Assembly: GCA_013146195.2 (NCBI GenBank)
Contig: CM028378.1
Span: 75,111,254 to 75,175,253 of the forward strand
Source: Codonopsis lanceolata
Taxonomy: Eukaryota; Streptophyta; Magnoliopsida; Asterales; Campanulaceae
Reading direction: 5' to 3'
DNA: 64,000 bases
The position numbers were made by a program, and so were the translations under genes. Each line of letters starts with the position of its first letter. The first letter of the stretch is position 1. The notes below the pieces were generated by a model that saw only the letters and a program-made list of their open reading frames with translations, did not search any database and was not told the DNA's origin. This document shows, one piece after another, positions 33,067 through 45,475 of this stretch.

Positions 33067-35079
33067 TATAACATTTGTACACCAAAATTCTTTAACAACA
33101 TTAGCCGGATAATTGTAAAATAAAAAGTAAGAACACTTATAAAAACAAATAGGATAATTGTACATCAAATAATTGAGTTTGAACTGCAATGTTGCATCAG
33201 CATGCCTTCGTCAGTGGCTGAGGCCACCAATCCATCAGCATGAAGCACAAAATAAACATGCCATTATGGTCATTCATCGATCAATACGCGATTTAAATAT
33301 TAGTAAAAAAAAGGATTCTTGCATGGTTAAGAAGGATTGGTATCAAAAACAATACTTACAACAACCAAATTATTTAAAATTAAATGATTATCTTATTTGA
33401 TTTGGTTTAATTTGTATCAAATTATGATACAAATAAGATCAAAATTATCTACAACTTTTTTTTATTTTTATCCTTTTTTTTTTGGTATTTTTGTAATTCA
33501 AAAAATATTTTTATTATTTTATAAATAAAAAAGTACACATTTTTATTTATAAATAGAGATTTTTTTTTGTTTTATTTGGATATCAAATCAATTTTTAAGA
33601 TAAAGATAATAAGGTATTTAAAATAGTTGGAGTTTGTGTCACTATTGAATAAATTTTTAGATTTTAAATCAAATAAGTATCAAATAATTTAATTTATTGG
33701 TTTTTAATAAACTATATGTGATTTGGTGTTTGATTTGATGGAGTTACAAGAATAAATCAATTAAAGGGCACTCCAAAATAATCCTTGCACTATGTCGATC
33801 ATTTTCATGTTAATTACTTCCTTGACCCAGATTTAATTAAACAACTTCCTTTGATAACCATTTGTAATTAGATTTAGTCTTTTTATCCATGATTCTGTTA
33901 TAATTAAACCCTAAGAACAAAAATAAGGTGTAATTTTTATTTATCTTTCGTTTGTGGAATTGTTCAAGAATTCATGAGAAAAGAAAACTCGAACGAGAAA
34001 GTAAATTTCTTTCAATTTATTTTCTTTTTAACTTTAGATTTGGGATAATTTAACAAAATTGTGATTTTTTATTGTTTTTACAGGAAATTAAGAACCAGTT
34101 CTCACTCCATGTGCGTGAGTAATCACAAATCAAGCTGCTAGAACTAATTGATTGGAAAAATGGTGACTTAAATTGAAATCATCAAATAATTCTTGAAAGT
34201 TATGTGTGGATCTCATGAATATAGGGTTAAGGTTTTTTTTCAATGGGATGGAAATGAATTCCGGAAAAAGACATTATAGTCTCTTTCCAAATCATAGGTC
34301 AATTTGGAGCATTGAATGTAGGTATGTCAAGGGATGAGATTCACATCGGATCAGTCAAATTCATTATCCGATTTATTAAGAAATTATCCGACTTAGATCG
34401 GATCTTATTATCTTTTAGATATTTGAATGCTCGATCAATATCCTAAATTTTTGAATTCAGATTTTATTAGCCACTAATTAAAGTACTGAATAAAATTAAT
34501 GTTGATGCATTTTTGCTTAATCAAAGGTTAAATAAAATTAAAAATTCATGTTTTCAGCTTACACAAACATGAATAATAATGTTAGTAAAATCTTAAAAAC
34601 GACATCCATAGAAGAGAAAACGGCATCACACACACTAATTGGGAAAATGTGGTTGACATCCCTTCCAACAAGCTTTCCATGTGTGCAATGTGAGTGGTTC
34701 GGTGATTTTTATTTTTATCCCGTTTTAACCTTTTTTCACCTCAAAATATATTATTATTATTTTAATTTTTTTTAAAAATATCCACATATGTTTATCTATA
34801 AATAGAAATTTGGTGTGCTCCATTTCAATTTTCTACAATATTTTGAATTTTCCTTGATCTATTTTGCATTATGATTGTTCTATTTTTTATAATGATTATT
34901 AATATTTGAAAAATATTATTATTACAAATTAATTTAATTTTGAATTTTGTAATTTATGCAATGAAAAAAATATATTGCCTAAACAAAATTATTTATTAAT
35001 ATATAAAATATAAAGATATAATATAATTTAGATAGAAATGATAGAGTATGTAAAATTATTGGAGTTTCTGCCACCACTA

Positions 35080-36250
35080 AAAGAAATTTTTGTTGTTGTG
35101 TAGATTAGAGTAGCATGAAGATATTGTTTATTTATTTTTAATGATATGAGTAGTTTGGGGGAGTAAATGTTGCTTCCTCATTGTACATAACATAGGCCAA
35201 TTTGGAGCATTGAATTTGAATGTAAGTCTGTTAATGGATCGGATTCGGATTGAATACATCAAATTAATTATCCGATTTATTAAGAAATTATCGGACTTGG
35301 ATCGAATCTGATTATCTTTTAGATATTTGAAAGCTCAATCAATATCCTAAATTTTTGGATTAATATTTTATTAGCCCCTAATTAAAGTACCGAATAAAAT
35401 TAATATCGATGCATTTTTGCTTAATCAAAAGTTGAATAAAATTAAAAATCTATGTTTTTAACTTACATAAACTTGAATAATAATGTTAGTATGATCTTAG
35501 AGTTGGTCAAAAAATTTACATTTAGTTGAATTAGTAATGATTAATGATTAAAAATTTATCAATAGTAATTTTTATATTTATGATATTAATATATTTTTTT
35601 ATATCAGATCGGATCAGATTGTTAACGAATCGAAACAGTTTAATCCGTATTAGATTAGATTTTTAGATTCAGATCAAAATCAGATAATCAAATTTAAAAA
35701 CTAAATATATATCCGAAAAATAATATTCTCTCTATTCCTAAATTATCATACTCCTTTTATTTTTCGTCCATCCTAAAATAATTTTTCAATTTTAAACTTA
35801 CCTTTTTAGAATACCACTTTTACCACTTTACCCTTACTTTTTGATTCTACTTTAATTATAAGTCATATACACATAAATTTCAAAGAAAACTACATATTAA
35901 ATTGAATCAACTAGGAACGGGAGGGAGTATTGAATTCAGATCAAAATTCAATCAATTAAAGCCTTAATTTGAATGTGAGAGATATGTTGACCAACAGTTG
36001 GGTTGGGTAGCTGTCTCTCTCAAGTTTTAAATGCACCCACCCTTCTTTAAAGACAAGACAAGATGTAAAACGTTCGATGTAAAACGTTATAGTGATGAAA
36101 ACCTTTAGCCACTTTCATCCAAAAATATTCATTATAAAATATTCAATAAAACTTATTAGGCATGCATTAGTAGACATCCAAGCATTGCTCCAAATTTGTT
36201 GGGCAATAATTAAAGAACCAACATGATTTTTGTAGAAGAAACAGTTAAGG
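35080..36250. repeat. Family-R repeat, copy 3 (inverted)
   Basis: Reverse-complement homologue of 24800-26830. It includes a complete Stowaway at 35726-35927 (TA duplicated at 35724-35725 and 35928-35929), the uninterrupted version of the one split at 25194-26200. Confidence 0.75.
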
Positions 36251-36451
36251 GATATTAGGCATATTAGGTATTTTAAGGTTACACCCAAGAGTTTTAAAGA
36301 AACAGTTGAGGTATATTATACATTTTAAGAACCTTTTCGAAAACAACTCAGAGATACATTTTAAAGAAATATATCATCACTTCAATTAAATTTAGATGAA
36401 AATATTTGAGTGTACTACAATATATAAATAAGATAAATATATTTATGTCAC

Positions 36452-36453
<2 letters not shown>

Positions 36454-36525
<72 letters not shown>
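36454..36525. repeat. (TA)n microsatellite
   Basis: A 72-bp uninterrupted TA run, not present at the matching place in the left arm. Confidence 0.98.
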
Positions 36526-36528
<3 letters not shown>

Positions 36529-38959
36529 TTCAAATTATGTCTATACTCATATAAAAAGTAATTATCTATATTATAAATATTGCATGGTGAAATGTGTAGT
36601 TTCTTTTAATGCCCTTGAACATGTGTTTATAATTAAAATAGGTAGAAAATATAAAGGTAAAGTGGTAAATGTGTTTTCTAAAAGAGAAAATTTTGGAAGA
36701 TGACAATTATTTTAGAATAAACGAAAAATGAAATACAGACGATAATTTGAAAACGAATTAAGTATATTATATGAAAGTAAAATTTGTATAGATAAAAAGA
36801 GACCTATTAAAAAGTTGTTGGGAAGTTTTTAATAGTAGATAGAGGGTTAATATTTTTTATTTTTAAAGCGGAGATAGCGTAACATAGCAGGAAAAAAAGT
36901 AGTGATGTAACTAGAGATGTTAATAGGACCGAAAGTAGCATGTTCGAGCCGAAACAGTTAGGGTTACAAATTACAGAGGACCGCTTAAACCAAATCTATT
37001 AGAGACCGAAACCATTAGTATTGGACCGAAAACCGTTAGTGTTAAATCGAAAGTCGTCTTTAAAGACGATTTAGTATAGTTAGTAATATACGAGATGAGT
37101 AAAATTAGCTGAAAATATCGAAAACTATTAGGATTGGATCGATTAACAACTCTCATATGATTTAATATAATTAAAATAATATATGAGACGTGTATAGTAT
37201 GCTGAAACAAAATATATAAAACTCATAATTGGAAAAAAAAATACATACAAGTTTAATACATGATCGAAAATCGTATGTATGAATCAAAACCATTAAATTA
37301 TTGACCGGATAATATTAACGGTCAAAACCAAGTCTATTAGTGAAATTCTTAGAACTCGACCAAAATCGTTAGGACTGATCCCATTAATATATATAGCCTC
37401 GAAATCAATGCTAGGCAACAAAAGTAGCAGTACTATTGGTATCTGATGAGTCAACTTCAAAGGGCGGAAAAAAAAAAACCGCAAAAGATAAAGAAAGGAG
37501 GGATGAAAAGTGAGGTCGGGTGAGAGGAGGTAGGTAGGAAATAAATCAAGAGAATGAGAGAAAGATGACCTTTTGAAAAGTTAATATTTTTTCTTTTGTT
37601 TTACGGAATCTATTATTATTGTATTTTAAGATTTTTTTATTTGAAAAGTTAATTTAAAATATTAAATTATAAAAAAATTATTTATTACTAACAAGTTATT
37701 AAAAGTATAATTTTTTTTAAAAAAATTAATTTTAAAATGATGAATCTTTATCCGAAATGAAGGAAGTATAATATAACTATTATAAAAAAAGATTGATACA
37801 TAATTATTGTCACAAAATATTAATTAGCTAAGTTTAACTATCTTTGATTAGTTATTTAAAAAGGAACCTTTGTAAGTATAGTATACTATGTTAAGGTCTG
37901 TTTACTAATAAATGAATATTAAACTTTGAAAACTTATATCAAAACAAAAGAGCCAAAAACATTAAGTAACTGAATTTGAAATACTAAAAAATCATTTATT
38001 TAATTTGATAGTGACAAGTAAGTAAGCAACTTTGCATCAGCATGCCTTCGTCAGTAGCTGAGGGCAAGGCCACCATCAGCATGAAGCACAAGATAAACAT
38101 GTCATCTTCAAGTGGTCATCAACTAATACGCGATTTCAATTATAGAGTTAATTTTTAAAAATTAAAGTGTAAAAACATCATTTTATTAGTAATAGATTAC
38201 TGAAAATATTTTTTTTTTAAATTAACTTTCAAACCGAAACTTTTTACTAATAACAAAAAAAAAAGAATAATTACGGATCGATCCACTTTCCAAATTTTAG
38301 AAAATAGACCTGCCATAATTTCACAAAAAAAATAATACTGTAAGATTCTGGTTGTATCAGAGAATGAGATGTCCATGACAGATAACAAGAATAAATCAAT
38401 TAAAGGGCACTCTAAAAAATAATCCTTCCACTCGTGTTCATTTTCATGTTAATTACTCCCTTGACCCAAAATTAATTAAACAATCGTCCTTTGACCAACA
38501 TTTGTAATTAGATTTATGGTATATTTGGATACCCTATTCCATTTCTCGGAATTCCAACTCCAAAACCAATCTCTTGCTTTGAGAACATAATTAAAAGTTT
38601 GAATTGAAATTTAACTACAATTTCAAACACCTCGATTCCATAAAATTAATTATATATTAAAATCTTAAAATTTAAATTCAAAATTTGTTTTTTTTTCTTT
38701 ATTACTTTACACAATAACAACTCATCCTTCTTTTATCACTACCATCGATCACCGTCACGATTAACCACCACCACTATATGTTATTTATCTTTTTAAAATA
38801 TGAAAGTTTATAATTTTGTTGTTAGCAATGTTTGAACCTTTACCATTTGAAATCAATAAACACCACTAACACTAGACTAGACTAGACATTTGACATATTA
38901 TTAAAAATCATATTTTAACTATAATCTGGAATTATAATTAAAATTTACCCATTATCCAA

Positions 38960-39417
38960 ACCATGAAATTGTTATGATTTTGAAAACAAATTCTATATTA
39001 TTTAAATTTCAGTATACTTGTAAATATACAGTCTGAAATCTTAATCACGATGGAGACATTTTAAAAATATTTTAGAATCAGAAGATATTGTTCATAAATA
39101 TTATAGCCGACTACGAGATTTTTATCTCCCGAACTGTCGGGATCCCGACTTGTCAGGATCCCAATTTGTAGAGTCCCTACACTTATTGGGAACAAGATCG
39201 GGAAGAAACATGAAATCTCGAATTCTATCGGGACGGGATCGGGATAAGGTGTATCGGAACGGATCTCGTCTCGATTCCACCCCTAATAACTGCCACTAAC
39301 GTAAGGTGGAAACATGAGACAAATGGTAACATCAAGTACCACATAAACAAACTTCGTATGTTAGGGGACTTTGGATTGGGTTGATACATCTTGGGGGATT
39401 TTCATATATTGGCCTAA
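38960..39417. other. Arm DNA with GGGATCCCGA-type words
   Basis: No gene. Between 39120 and 39290 CGGGATC words recur (TCGGGATCCCGACTTGTC, CGGGACGGGATCGGGAT), suggestive of an unclassified MITE; termini not resolved. Confidence 0.35.
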
Positions 39418-39775
39418 GAGCAACACGATTGTTGTTTTTTAACCTTCTTCCAATTAAGAAGATAGTCATTTACCTACCATTGTTCATTTTCTTATTTATC
39501 ACATAGGAGAGAGAAAAAATTTCTTCCTAAATAAGAAAAAAGACTTTTAGAGAGAGAGGGTTGGCGGCTGTCTCTGTGTGTGTGGGAGGGGGGGAGGAGG
39601 GCTTTGTATTTATGTGGGATGATGTTAAATTTAATATTTTTTGTGTAAGAAGATGTGTAATAAGATTATATAATGGAAAGATTTATTCTTAAGTTGGTAA
39701 GAAAATAAAAAATTGTAGGTGACAGTAGGACCCAACTAAGAAGATGTATAAGAAGATTAGACAACGGGGATGCTC
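39418..39775. mobile_element. Tourist/PIF-Harbinger MITE
   Basis: TAA at 39415-39417 and 39776-39778. The ends GAGCAACACGATTGTTG and (inward from the right) GAGCATCCCCGTTGTCTAAT are inverted. The left arm has the same element truncated (13700 to about 13825, where a Stowaway intervenes). Confidence 0.72.
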
Positions 39776-39846
39776 TAAATAGGCCTATATATAATTAGAA
39801 GTAGCCAATTGACTACAACTTGTTGATATAGTTCATTCATTTGCAT

Positions 39847-40021
39847 GAAAAATATCTATGGCATCATCATCCAAATCTGGATCACAGATCCATACCCGTC
39901 CACCCCTCAATCCAAATTAGCTTTGTTTCGATAAAACTATAAGTGCACATGATTACCCCTGATGGGAAACACAAATGATGTGTCTTGTTGAGAGTCAAGA
40001 GCTTGTTGGTTTCATTGATGG
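39847..40021 (+). pseudogene. Exon A (right copy), 5' part, upstream of the Copia insertion
   Basis: Homologue of 13631 down to about 13455. ATGGCATCATCATCCAAATC, ATCCATACCCGTCCACCCCT and TTTGTTTCGATAAAACTAT are recognisable. Several 1-bp indels and a stop (TCCAAATTAG) break the frame before the domain motifs. The exon continues at 44725 after the inserted element. The last five bases (GATGG) are the target site. Confidence 0.75.
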
Positions 40022-40293
40022 TGTTAAGAATCAAGAGACTCAAGCAATGAAAACTTAGCAATTGTGAGAATGCTTGACTGATCTTATTAAACAACTTAGG
40101 CTCATTTAAATAGCCTTTACTACATAACGTAAAAAGAGAAAAACTAGCTCACAGTTTGCAACCTTATCTACGAGATAATCAACAGAAGCACTAAACAAAG
40201 AAATAACTAATATCCTCGAAGACTAGGACTTATTTTCAACATTCTCAAAATCCAACTAAGCTCTTAACAAAACACACCGACTTATTCTCTTCA
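40022..40293 (-). repeat. Copia 3' LTR
   Basis: Starts TGTTAAGAATCAAGAGACTC and ends CTTATTCTCTTCA on the plus strand. It differs from the other LTR by several substitutions and several 1-6 bp indels, so the insertion is not very recent. On its inner side, at 40294-40304, TTCCCTCCCTT is the polypurine tract of the minus-strand element. Confidence 0.93.
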
Positions 40294-40304
40294 TTCCCTC
40301 CCTT

Positions 40305-43300
40305 AAACTAGTTCCCAACTAGTTTAGCACAGAACATGACAAACGCCTAGCGATTTCGAATTTTTGAAAAGCATCTAATGCAAGAGGCTTTGTCATTACA
40401 TCGCTAAGCGATCTCGAGTCCCACAATATACCAGCTCAATAACACCATCTCGAGTTAAGTCACGAAGAAAGTGGCGATACATCAATATGTTTGCTTCGTC
40501 CATGAAGCACCGGATTCTTTGATAATTTGATAAGTGGGCTGTTATCACAAAAGATTGTCGTGCTCTTACTTTGCTTCAGACCAAGTTTCTCAAAAATTCT
40601 TCTCATCCATACACTGACTTGACTAGCACAAGCATTTGCGGCGACAAACTCCGCTACGTGGTGGATAATGTGACAATTGGTTGTTTTCTAGGCGACCAAG
40701 CAAAGCACTGATCCTAGCTTGAACACATAACCTCGATGTACTTTTGCGATCATTTAGATCCCTGCATAATCGCTATCTGCATACCCAATCAGGCTCCCAT
40801 TTCCTCCTTTCTTGTAAAATACCCGAACTCAATTGTTCCTTTTAAGTACCTTAAGATCCGGCTGCCGCCATGTGTAACTCTGTTGGTTTTGAGGAGTACC
40901 TACTTACCAAACTCACGACATGCATTAAATCAGGTCTTGTAGGCATTAAATACATGAGAGATCCCACCATCTGCTTGTAAAAAGTCTCATCCACTGAGCT
41001 CCATTTTCATCTTGACATAACTTGCAACTGGAACAATAGGATTATGAACGAATTGCATTTTTCCATTGAATTTCTTTAATATTTCTAGTGCGTACTTCCT
41101 TTGACACATGTAAATCCCTTCGGCCTCTGCAACACCTCTATTCCAAGAAAAAATCTCATTCTTCCCAAATCGGTCATGTCAAACTCTTTGAGCATACAAC
41201 TCTTAAATTCGTTAAACATTAATTCATCATTACCGGTAAATATTAAATCATCAACATATAAACCGACAATGAGAATTTTACCTTCCTTTTCAGGACTTAA
41301 CGAATAGAGTTTGCTCGCTGTAACATTTCTCAAACCCACGACCGATAAAGTGTGCTTCAATGCGACTAAACCGGGCTCGCGGAGCTTGTTTAAGTCCATA
41401 GAGAGCCTTTCTTAACTTGTAGACTTTCTGCGGGCAGCTCTTCAACTCATAACCTTTTGGTTGTTCTCGTAGACCTCTTCCTTAAGTTCCCGTGCAAAAA
41501 TGCTGATTTGACATCAAGGCGATAGAGGTTCCATCCTCTTTGAGCTGCTAAAGCCACAATCATCCTCACGGTATCCATCCTTGCAAGCTGGTGCATACAC
41601 TTACGTGTAGTCAATTCCTTGTTCTTTGCACATATCCCTTAGCTACCAACCGAGCTTTGAGTTTGTCCAACTCTCCATTCTCCTTGACTTTAGTCTTGTA
41701 CACCCATTTCAGTCCTATCTTTTTTGCACCGGTCGGCAAATCGGTGAGCTCCCAAGTATTGTTCTTTTCTATTGCCTTAATTTCCATGTCCATAGCCATC
41801 TTCCAATTATCACATTTTTTGCGTCCTCAAAATTAATCGGGTCTTAGAAGAAATCGAGCTAAATTAACATTTAACTCCTCTTCTTACGAAAGTCCCTCCC
41901 CACTTGTATAATCACTCATCCATAATGGAGGTCTTCTAAGTCTTCCTTGCCCGAACTTGATGCTTCTCCATCATCCCTTTGTTCTTGTAAATTGCTTTCT
42001 TCGGTGACATCTTCGGTAGCTATAGCTTCTTCTTCACGCTCACCATTACCACCACCTGAATTGTCTTCATTTACAGCTCCATCTTTTTTGCTCATCCTCC
42101 CATTCCAAATCAGCAATCACATTTTCATGAAAACTTCGCATCCGGTTCAAGACTTGTCCTCTTCAAACACCACATCCCTGCTAATTATTACCTTTTTGCC
42201 TTTGGATCATAAAGACGATATGCCTTGGATTCTTCACTAACACCTAACGGTACACACGGCAAGCTTTTGTCCTCCAACTTTTTCTTTTCACATCGGGGAT
42301 ATGTACATGCGCCACACATCCGAAGACCACGAAATGCTCTACAGATGGTTTAATTCCCATTCCGGGCTTTTGGGGAGTTTGATTTTTCCACAGCAAATGT
42401 TGGGCATCTATTTAGAACATAGATCGTCCAATTCACTGCCTCGGCCAAAAATTCTTAGGAAACTTCCTTTCGAGATAACATACATCGAACCATATTCATC
42501 ACGGTTCGATTTTTCCGCTCAGCTACTCGTTTCTTCTTTGTGGAGTATAAGCTGCGATCAATTGCCTTTTGATGCCATGTTCGGTCTGAGATGAGAACTC
42601 AATGAATTCAAGCGAGTTGAATTCTCCCCTCGATCGTTCTCAAACATTTGATAAAACCTCCCACTTCTTTCTCAACGAAATTTTTAAAACGTTTAAACAT
42701 GCTTAATGCTTGGACTTTTCTACCAAAAAATAGACCCATGCTTTTCTAGTAAAATCGTCAATAAAACATATAAGGTACCTTTTTTGACTATTCGAGATAG
42801 GAGTTATTGGTCCGCAGAGATCGGCATGAATGAGTTGTAGCTTTTACGTAGCCCTCAATTGTTTTCTTTGGAATTGGATCTACGTGTTGCTTCCCAATGA
42901 GGCAGGTATCACACACTCTTGAAGGAGACTTGAATTCGGGCATACCTTCTACCATGTTTTTGTGACAATGTCCTTAGTCCCTTATAGCTCAAGTGCCCAT
43001 AGCGACAATGCCATAGGTGTGCGACATCCTGTGTAGATGTATAGAGACAATTTGATTGATGGCGGTCTTTTGAGGTAGAGAACTTGCAAGCATCACAAAC
43101 ATTCGATTCTTTGTCATATCCGGCGTTATGATCGGTCCTCTCTGCGGATGATACACCTTCGGTTTGCCATTTTGGATTAGAACAGCTAGTCCTCTTTCTT
43201 GTAGTTGTCAGATGCTCAACAGATTATTTTTTAAATCGGCACATAATAAACCTCACTAACAACATGAGCAACGCCTCTTACTTGTAGTCTCACCTTTCCT

Positions 43301-44334
43301 CTGCACTGCAACCTCCATTCTTGTGTTATTTCCTAGCTTCACTTTATGCTTGAAACTTTCATCAAGTTCACGAGAACAAGCCCTTGTCGCCACTCATATG
43401 ATTCTTTGCACCCCGAGTCCAAAAACCATACATCTTACGTCCGTTTAGAACTCCACCTTCTTCTACATAAGCCATAAGCAACATCTCGTCCTCCTCTTCT
43501 TCCTCGGCGTAATTTGCTTCTTTATCCCGGCTTGGACATTCAGATTGAAAGTGTCCAAGCTTGTGGCTTATAACACTCCACTTTGTTGCTTTGTTGTAAG
43601 GCGCGCCCCTTCCTCTTCCTCTTCCTCTTCCTCTACCGCTTGAACGTGCCTCGACCTCGTCCTCTCTCACTACTACTTCTCCCTTCTTCCATGGAAACCT
43701 TCAAGACCTGCTCCTCACCACTACCCCTTGAACCTTACGCTCATGCAAAATTAAAGAACTTTGCAACTCATCCACATTCATCGTATCAATATCTTTTGAC
43801 TCCTCAATGGAACAAACGATATAGTTGAACTTCTACGTTAGAGTGCGCAAGATTTTCTCTACAATCTTCACGTCGGCATATTCTCTCCATGGTTACGCAT
43901 GTCATTGGCCACCAACATCACTCTTGAGAAGTAGTGAATGATTCACCAACCTTCATTTCTAAGATTTCAAAATCTCTGGAAGTGCTTGAGTTGGGCTTCA
44001 ATTCTCACGTTCCCTTGAAACTTCTTTTTCATTGAATCCCATATTTGCTTAGATGTATTCTTCTAGAAGAATAGTCTTCAATATGGACTTGTCGATTGAT
44101 TGAAAAAGATAATTTTTCACCTTCAAGTCTTTCGGCTTACGCTCCTCCAACGTCTTCGTTTGTTTCTTTGTCATCAACGCTCCATCGGCGGACTTCGGTG
44201 TATCCGGTCTCTATGAGACTCCAATATTCTTTTGAGCGAAGAAAATTCTCCATGAGCATACTCCGGTGGTCGTAGTCCCCATCGAACTTTGGAATGCTTG
44301 GTGAACAAAATTGTTTCCCTCTGTCATTGCACAA
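40305..44334 (-). pseudogene. Copia gag-pol, multiply frameshifted
   Basis: Fragments in order on the minus strand: gag (44334-44137, IPKFDGDYDH, MENFLRSKEYWSLIE); a basic RGRGRG stretch and a damaged zinc knuckle (about 43620-43530, where the second half HKLGHFQSEC survives and the first cysteines are out of frame through a small deletion); the protease motif FLDSGCK in a different frame near 43410; integrase remnants about 43000-42400; reverse transcriptase from 41799 (NNTWELTDLP, LKWVYKTKVKENGELDKLKA) to the YVDD catalytic box at 41248-41259; RNase H down to about 40330. No frame longer than about 104 codons survives, so the element cannot move on its own. Confidence 0.88.
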
Positions 44335-44448
44335 TCACTTCTTTTTTTTTGAGTGTTTTACTCGACACTTTTCTCTCGGTGTATCACTCTTTCTCTCTGT
44401 TAGGATCTTGCGGTTCCTAACTTCTCACAATCGAGCCCCTTTGTGAGA

Positions 44449-44460
44449 GGCTCGATACAG
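44449..44460 (-). other. Degenerate primer-binding site
   Basis: Just inside the 5' LTR the minus strand reads CTGTATCGAGCC, similar to the TGGTATCAGAGC initiator-tRNA-Met site of Copia elements but with a missing A and changed first bases. Confidence 0.5.
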
Positions 44461-44462
44461 AA

Positions 44463-44724
44463 TGTTAAGAATCAAGAGACTCAAGCAATGAAAACTTAGC
44501 AATTGTGAGAATGCTTGTGATCTTATTAAACAACTTAGGCTCATTTAAATAGCCTTTACTACATAACAGAAAAGAGAAAAACTAGCTCACGGTTGCAACC
44601 TTATCTATGAGATACTCGAGACTAAACAAAGAAATAACTAATATCACGAAGACTAGGACTTATTTTCAACATTCTGCAAAATCCAACTAAGCTCTTAACA
44701 AAACACACTGACTTATTCTCTTCA
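44463..44724 (-). repeat. Copia 5' LTR
   Basis: 262 bp, with the same start and end as the 3' LTR. Short deletions relative to its partner (for example ACTGATC against TGATC, and CATAACG against CATAAC) account for the 10-bp difference. Confidence 0.93.
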
Positions 44725-44963
44725 GATGGTACTATCCTCACACCCCCTGAAATGACCGAGCACGGGGAGGCAGCAGCAGCCGGCAACACTGTGGAGGTGG
44801 TGGCCAATGAAGAATATCGACTTTGGAAGAGATCTGACAGGCTTGTAAAAAGTTGGATATTGGGTTCACTCCAAGAAATTGTTCTTGATACTGTGTTGGG
44901 CTTAACAACAGCCAGATCTGTTTGGACAAAGTTACATTCTACTTTTGGTGTAAATCCTCAAGG
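44725..44963 (+). pseudogene. Exon A (right copy), 3' part, downstream of the Copia insertion
   Basis: In frame it reads DGTILTPPEMTEHGEAAAAG, NTVEVVANEEYRLWKRSDRL, VKSWILGSLQEIVLDTVLGL and TKLHSTFGVNPQG, ending at a GTACTT donor-like site. It retains 33 bp (a Glu/Ala-rich insert) missing from the left copy. This 3' half is better preserved than the 5' half at 39847. Confidence 0.75.
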
Positions 44964-45475
44964 TACTTGAACTTTGTTGATTGGTAATGAAGTGGCTAAT
45001 AACCGAACCTTAAAAGTAGACTTCAAGTTTAAAGAGTTCGCTCATACTCCTTCATCCCAAAGTGAGTCTTAGTTTTTTAAAGAATTTTTTTTAAGGAAGA
45101 AACTAAGAATTGAAGAAAATAAAAAATGAATATAAATTCCGTGTTAATATTGTTCAAACCAACGGCGGAGGTTATTTTTTAAATTGCACTAAAGTTGTTT
45201 TTTACGGTATGATATGTTACATAAATATATTATATCTTCGAATGGAAAAAAAATTTAAAAATATGTGGAAAGTGCTATACCTGTTTTTAAGACAAACCAA
45301 AATGGAAAGTGTTAATTTCTTTTTGGGACAGTGACTTGGGCTACTCATTTCTTTGTATCACTTCTAAAATACTCCCATTATTTCGGGTAAAGAGTCAACA
45401 ATTTTATTTTTTGATATTTTATTGAAAAAGTTTACTTTAAAAAATTTAGATATAAAGATGTCCTTTTATTATTAA
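44964..45475. other. Intron A-B, right copy, left of Helitron 2
   Basis: Inverted homologue of 13252 to about 12760. TTAAATTGCACTAAAGTTGT at 45179-45198 is the empty site for the SINE at 60923. The homology stops at 45475 and resumes at 50280. Confidence 0.7.

Larger units (their letters stand above)
30079..33559. other. Central spacer between the inverted arms
   Basis: Very AT-rich, with no supported gene. It contains a two-unit tandem duplication (31925-32790), a Stowaway (32810-33066) and, at 31745-31850, an inverted copy of sequence found at 15690-15780 and 17690-17745. The block at 33190-33290 (GCATCAGCATGCCTTCGTCA) recurs at 38030-38130. Confidence 0.5.
40022..44724 (-). mobile_element. 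Copia LTR retrotransposon, complete but decayed
   Basis: A 4.7-kb element flanked by the 5-bp duplication GATGG (40017-40021, 44725-44729) and bounded by TG...CA long terminal repeats of 272 and 262 bp. On the minus strand the order is 5' LTR, primer-binding-like site, gag, protease, integrase, reverse transcriptase, RNase H, polypurine tract, 3' LTR, as expected for Ty1/Copia. Most coding is broken by indels. It splits exon A of the host gene family; the uninterrupted exon is at 13253-13631. Confidence 0.93.
33560..44963. repeat. Right arm of the large inverted duplication
   Basis: Inverted counterpart of 13253-29978. Right-only insertions are the Copia element 40022-44724 and a (TA)n tract at 36454. 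Outside this arm the inverted homology continues in pieces: 44964-45475, 50280-50700 and 51700-51780 correspond to 13252 down to about 11530. The right arm is shorter because it lacks most of the left-arm insertions. Confidence 0.85.

Noticed and set aside
41591..42594. Plus-strand frames of up to 97 codons in the Copia element
   Set aside because: They are antisense shadows of the minus-strand pol; the real motifs (YVDD, DSG) are on the minus strand.
44752..44970. Separate small gene starting at ATG 44752
   Set aside because: It is the 3' half of exon A cut by the Copia element; the ATG is internal to the ancestral frame.
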